From JBFMAE01 sp040756085 (GTDB lineage Bacteria; Desulfobacterota; BSN033; UBA1163): a DNA stretch of 15,991 nucleotides. Shown in pieces: positions 13,578-15,991 of this stretch (its first letter is position 1; every line of letters starts with the position of its first letter). The notes under the pieces were generated by a model. It made no database searches, had not been told where the DNA came from, and saw nothing but the letters and a program-made list of their open reading frames with translations. Made by a program: the position numbers and the translations under genes. The stretch is taken from assembly GCA_040756085.1 (NCBI GenBank), contig JBFMAE010000340.1, positions 1 through 15,991 of the forward strand, in the 5' to 3' direction.

Positions 13578-15248
13578 TTATCGAAGCGTCCCTTCATAGG
13601 TAGTAGTCAATTGGTGCTTTCTCACCAAAGGGTTTGAATAATCTGGAAGTAAAATGGGAGATATCCTCTTCCGATCAACCCCCATTTCCTCTAATTCTTT
13701 ATGGAATTTCCTTACATGATCCAGTGTGAATCGACCGTCCTTTGCTCTTTCCTTGGCATAATGGGCAGCGTTCTGACCAGCAATCCTCCCGAAAACGAGA
13801 ACATCCAGGAGAGAGTTTCCTGCCAATCGGTTCTCACCTTGGACTCCACCGGTTACCTCCCCGGCTGCATAGAGGCCTGGGATAACAGTTTCTCCCGTTT
13901 CATTAAACTTCAAACCCCCGTTCTGGTAGTGGAGTGTTGGATAAATGAGGATGGGCTCCTTCGTAATATCAATTTCATATCTTTTAAAGATCTTATATCT
14001 CCCGATGAAATTCTTCACCAAAGCTCCCTCTCCAAGAATGAGATCAATCATTGGGGTATCAAGCCAGACTCCAACCTTGCCCGCAGGGGTAGGAATCCCT
14101 TTCCCAACCTGGAGACATTCCCTGATGATCGAAGCTGCACAGGCATCCCTTGCCTCGCGCTCAAAGACAAATTGATCTCCGTCGATGTTAAGAAGATGGG
14201 CACCTGCTCCTCTGAACTTCTCAGTAATGAGAAGCCCTTCTGCCTGTTCAGGGAAGATTGCACCGGTTGGGTGGTACTGAGTAGTATGAAGAAGGCAGAC
14301 TTCTAACCCAGCCCGGTAACCAAGCACGAGTCCATCTCCTGTCGCCCCATAGTGGTTGGTCGTCATGAAACCACCAATATGAAGCCGACCAGAGCCCCCC
14401 GTCGCCAGAATGACAGCCTTTGCTTTGACTAAATGATACTCCTCGGTTTCTAAATTATAAAGAATAGCACCTGCACAATGGCCGTGTTCATTGAGGATCA
14501 ATTCCACAGCAGGCAGAAATTCGAGAACTTCAATCCCCCTCCTGTTTCTAGTCTCATCTCGAACCGTCCGCATGATCTCCGCTCCAGTAATATCTGCTGC
14601 CACATGAACCCTCTTCCTGCACGTTCCGCCCAGATGAAACACTTTAAAACTGCCATCCGGATTCTTATCGAACATGGCCCCCAACCCTTCTAACCACTCG
14701 AGGATGGATGGGGCTTGTGTTACCAGAGTATAAACCAATTGGGGGACGTTGGCGAAATGTCCACCGCCGATGGTGTCGAGATAATGATAATAGGGAGAAT
14801 CTTTTCCAGGTTGTGAGGCTACCTGGATGCCACCCTCCGCCATCATTGTATTGGCATCGCCATGCCTGAGTTTTGTTGCAATGACCACTTTCGCACCATA
14901 CTCTTGGGCCAAAAGTGCTGCAGCTGTCCCCGCCCCTCCCCCACCAATGATGAGGACATCAGTCTCGAAATCAACTTTCGATAGATCGATTCGATCCGGA
15001 TCAATACGGCTCCACGCTTCCAATATCTCACAGATTTCTGGCGGGATGGCGTAGCCCTTGCTGGGTCCAACCTTCAATTCTCTTAATGATCCTTCCTTGT
15101 AGGAAGGGTGGAATCTTCTCAATCGATCTTCTTTTTCGGCAAGGCTCATCTTTGGATATTCCCAACCTTCTTTCTTTTTGGCTAATCGGTGAGGTCGGGT
15201 CGCCTCAACTCGTTTGATCAATTGTCTGAGCTCATAAGTATAAGCCAT
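13578..15248 (-). CDS. FAD-dependent fumarate reductase/succinate dehydrogenase-like flavoprotein
   Basis: The protein (556 residues) has the SdhA/FrdA/aspartate-oxidase fold. FAD-binding IIGGGGAGTAAALLA (100-114) is followed by AEGGIQVA (137-144), the catalytic-site HTTQYHPTG (321-329), RGAGAHLLN (346-354), the RD...IIRE arginines (367-376), LHYQNGG (439-445) and the C-terminal FAD signature NRLAGNSLLDVLVFG (473-487). It should add or remove hydride next to a carboxylate. The FAD motif lies about 95 residues in, whereas in SdhA it is close to the N-terminus. This leading segment (FHPSYKEGSLRELKVGPSKG...) is unfamiliar to me. No iron-sulfur or membrane-anchor subunit is encoded nearby, so electrons must go elsewhere. 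There is no signal peptide, so it is cytosolic. Gaps to its operon neighbours are 3 and 11 bases. Confidence 0.85.
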   Translation of the reverse strand: MAYTYELRQLIKRVEATRPHRLAKKKEGWEYPKMSLAEKEDRLRRFHPSYKEGSLRELKVGPSKGYAIPPEICEILEAWSRIDPDRIDLSKVDFETDVLIIGGGGAGTAAALLAQEYGAKVVIATKLRHGDANTMMAEGGIQVASQPGKDSPYYHYLDTIGGGHFANVPQLVYTLVTQAPSILEWLEGLGAMFDKNPDGSFKVFHLGGTCRKRVHVAADITGAEIMRTVRDETRNRRGIEVLEFLPAVELILNEHGHCAGAILYNLETEEYHLVKAKAVILATGGSGRLHIGGFMTTNHYGATGDGLVLGYRAGLEVCLLHTTQYHPTGAIFPEQAEGLLITEKFRGAGAHLLNIDGDQFVFEREARDACAASIIRECLQVGKGIPTPAGKVGVWLDTPMIDLILGEGALVKNFIGRYKIFKRYEIDITKEPILIYPTLHYQNGGLKFNETGETVIPGLYAAGEVTGGVQGENRLAGNSLLDVLVFGRIAGQNAAHYAKERAKDGRFTLDHVRKFHKELEEMGVDRKRISPILLPDYSNPLVRKHQLTTTYEGTLR

Positions 15249-15251
15249 TTC

Positions 15252-15833
15252 CTATTCCGCTCCTGCCAACTCCCTATTTAATCGATCTGAAAAGAGCTTA
15301 AGAAAAGCGATCCGTTTTTCAACGATGCGCTTTGCTTCTTCCGTGTAAAAATTTCCCTCAACCCTCTTAATCAGATCATCAATCAATTTGGGAACCTCCT
15401 CAACCTTCCCACTAAAACTGTCTTCATGAAGCGCTCTCACAATTCCGCGAATTAATCCCACGGCTCCTACGTATTCAATGGCATCGACATCCTGGAGAAT
15501 CTTTGCTTCCAGAGTCTGGGGTTCTGGGCCTCCATACCGGCTATGGGCCTCAATGACGTGGAGAATTCTCTTGATCTCATCCTCTTTGAATCCCAGTTTG
15601 TCCAAGAAAGCCCGAGCCTTTTGAAGTCCAGCTTCATAATGTTTCTTTCGGTCAATGGGTAGACCAATATCATGAAGAAGAGCAGCCGTAAGGAGAATTT
15701 CCATGTCTGCACTTCTTCCCCTTCCAATCTTCTGACACCATTCATAAGCCCTCTCGAGGTGGTCAGTTCCAGCGAACTGTTCTCCTGCCATCTCCTTTCT
15801 TGTAAACTCCCTGATCTTTGCCCGATGATCCAT
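15252..15833 (-). CDS. HD-domain metal-dependent phosphohydrolase
   Basis: The protein is a single HD domain. Numbering from the longest frame (TTG at 15866), the metal ligands are His36 (DHLERA), His65-Asp66 (LLHDIG), His108 (EAHSRYG) and the distal Asp126 or Asp128 (ILQDVDAIEYVG). Such proteins usually hydrolyse nucleotide phosphates; no partner domain is present to specify the substrate. The first frame start is a TTG at 15866. The predicted transcription start (about 15862) lies downstream of that TTG, and GGAG (15843-15840) stands six bases before ATG 15833, so I prefer 15833 (193 residues). ATG 15836 is also possible. It is the first gene of the operon with the flavoprotein (3-base gap) and the MmgE/PrpD gene, so its product may serve the same pathway, though the link is unclear. 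Confidence 0.8.
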   Translation of the reverse strand: MDHRAKIREFTRKEMAGEQFAGTDHLERAYEWCQKIGRGRSADMEILLTAALLHDIGLPIDRKKHYEAGLQKARAFLDKLGFKEDEIKRILHVIEAHSRYGGPEPQTLEAKILQDVDAIEYVGAVGLIRGIVRALHEDSFSGKVEEVPKLIDDLIKRVEGNFYTEEAKRIVEKRIAFLKLFSDRLNRELAGAE

Positions 15834-15868
15834 CATTTTCTCCGCATATGTTTTATAAGTCTTCAATT

Positions 15869-15896
15869 ATTATAAAATCTTTCTGCTTGAATACAA
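15869..15896 (-). promoter_or_regulatory. Sigma70 promoter of the minus-strand three-gene operon
   Basis: Read on the minus strand, TTGTAT (15896-15891) is followed by a 16-base spacer and a perfect TATAAT (15874-15869). The predicted start at about 15862 gives a leader of about 29 bases to ATG 15833. Confidence 0.5.
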
Positions 15897-15903
15897 GAAG
15901 AAT

Positions 15904-15990
15904 TTATGCCTCTTCAGTATCTCTTCCATACCTTAATCTATGCGGATCATGTGTAAAAACCTTCCTCTGGCGATTGGTTAATTTTTTGAT
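15904..15990 (-). CDS. C-terminal tail of a further minus-strand gene (partial)
   Basis: The minus strand is open from the window edge to a TAA at 15906-15904, giving 28 residues ending in HRLRYGRDTEEA. The charged, hydrophilic composition is like a protein C-terminus, and the operon promoter starts just after it. The fragment is too short to identify, and a chance open frame is quite possible. Confidence 0.3.
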   Translation of the reverse strand: MKKLTNRQRKVFTHDPHRLRYGRDTEEA

Positions 15991-15991
15991 G

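Noticed and set aside
13701..14306. 201-codon plus-strand open frame opposite the flavoprotein gene
   Set aside because: It is antisense to a clearly conserved FAD enzyme, has no recognisable domain and no ribosome binding site; the same holds for the long open frames opposite the lipoprotein, kamA and ATP-grasp genes.

Overview
The window looks like ordinary chromosome of a mid-GC, probably anaerobic Gram-negative bacterium. A secreted TAXI-type TRAP binding protein, a lysine 2,3-aminomutase, a Re-citrate-synthase-like HMGL enzyme and a MmgE/PrpD plus fumarate-reductase-like flavoprotein pair together suggest a syntrophic or sulfate-reducer-like lineage (Desulfobacterota-like). This placement is an inference from gene content, not from a marker gene. 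I see no rRNA, tRNA, CRISPR array, insertion sequence or phage gene.

Layout, left to right. The tail of a rightward gene (1-81) is followed by an AT-rich, hairpin-bearing gap. A small two-gene unit comes next: a stand-alone receiver-domain protein overlapping an Ala/Pro-rich lipoprotein by 4 bases (400-1019). A structured non-coding stretch follows (1020-1330), with a strong GC hairpin and a Rho-independent-type terminator. It leads into kamA (lysine 2,3-aminomutase), whose 5' end carries four consecutive palindromes read through in frame. kamA is followed 13 bases later by a D-Ala-D-Ala-ligase-like ATP-grasp enzyme. An RlmI-like rRNA methyltransferase has its own putative promoter. aspS (TTG start) follows with its own promoter, and 18 bases after it lies an HMGL/isopropylmalate-synthase-like enzyme that carries a C-terminal Cache-like sensor module.

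From about 8740 to 12180 there is a TAXI-TRAP transporter: a good sigma70 promoter, a possible 25-codon leader ORF, the periplasmic binding protein, a 13-bp hairpin, and a fused membrane permease. These genes use ATA for about half of their isoleucines in the binding protein, against about 3 of 40 in aspS, so they may have been acquired separately. Facing them on the minus strand is a tight three-gene operon (HD-domain hydrolase, FAD-dependent fumarate-reductase-like flavoprotein, MmgE/PrpD protein). A plausible joint role for transporter and operon is uptake and degradation of a di- or tricarboxylate, but the substrate cannot be read from the sequence.

Most interesting items: the cytosolic HMGL-Cache fusion, the KamA/ATP-grasp pair as a possible beta-lysine-using ligase system, the palindrome cluster at the start of kamA, and the transporter-flavoprotein-PrpD cassette.
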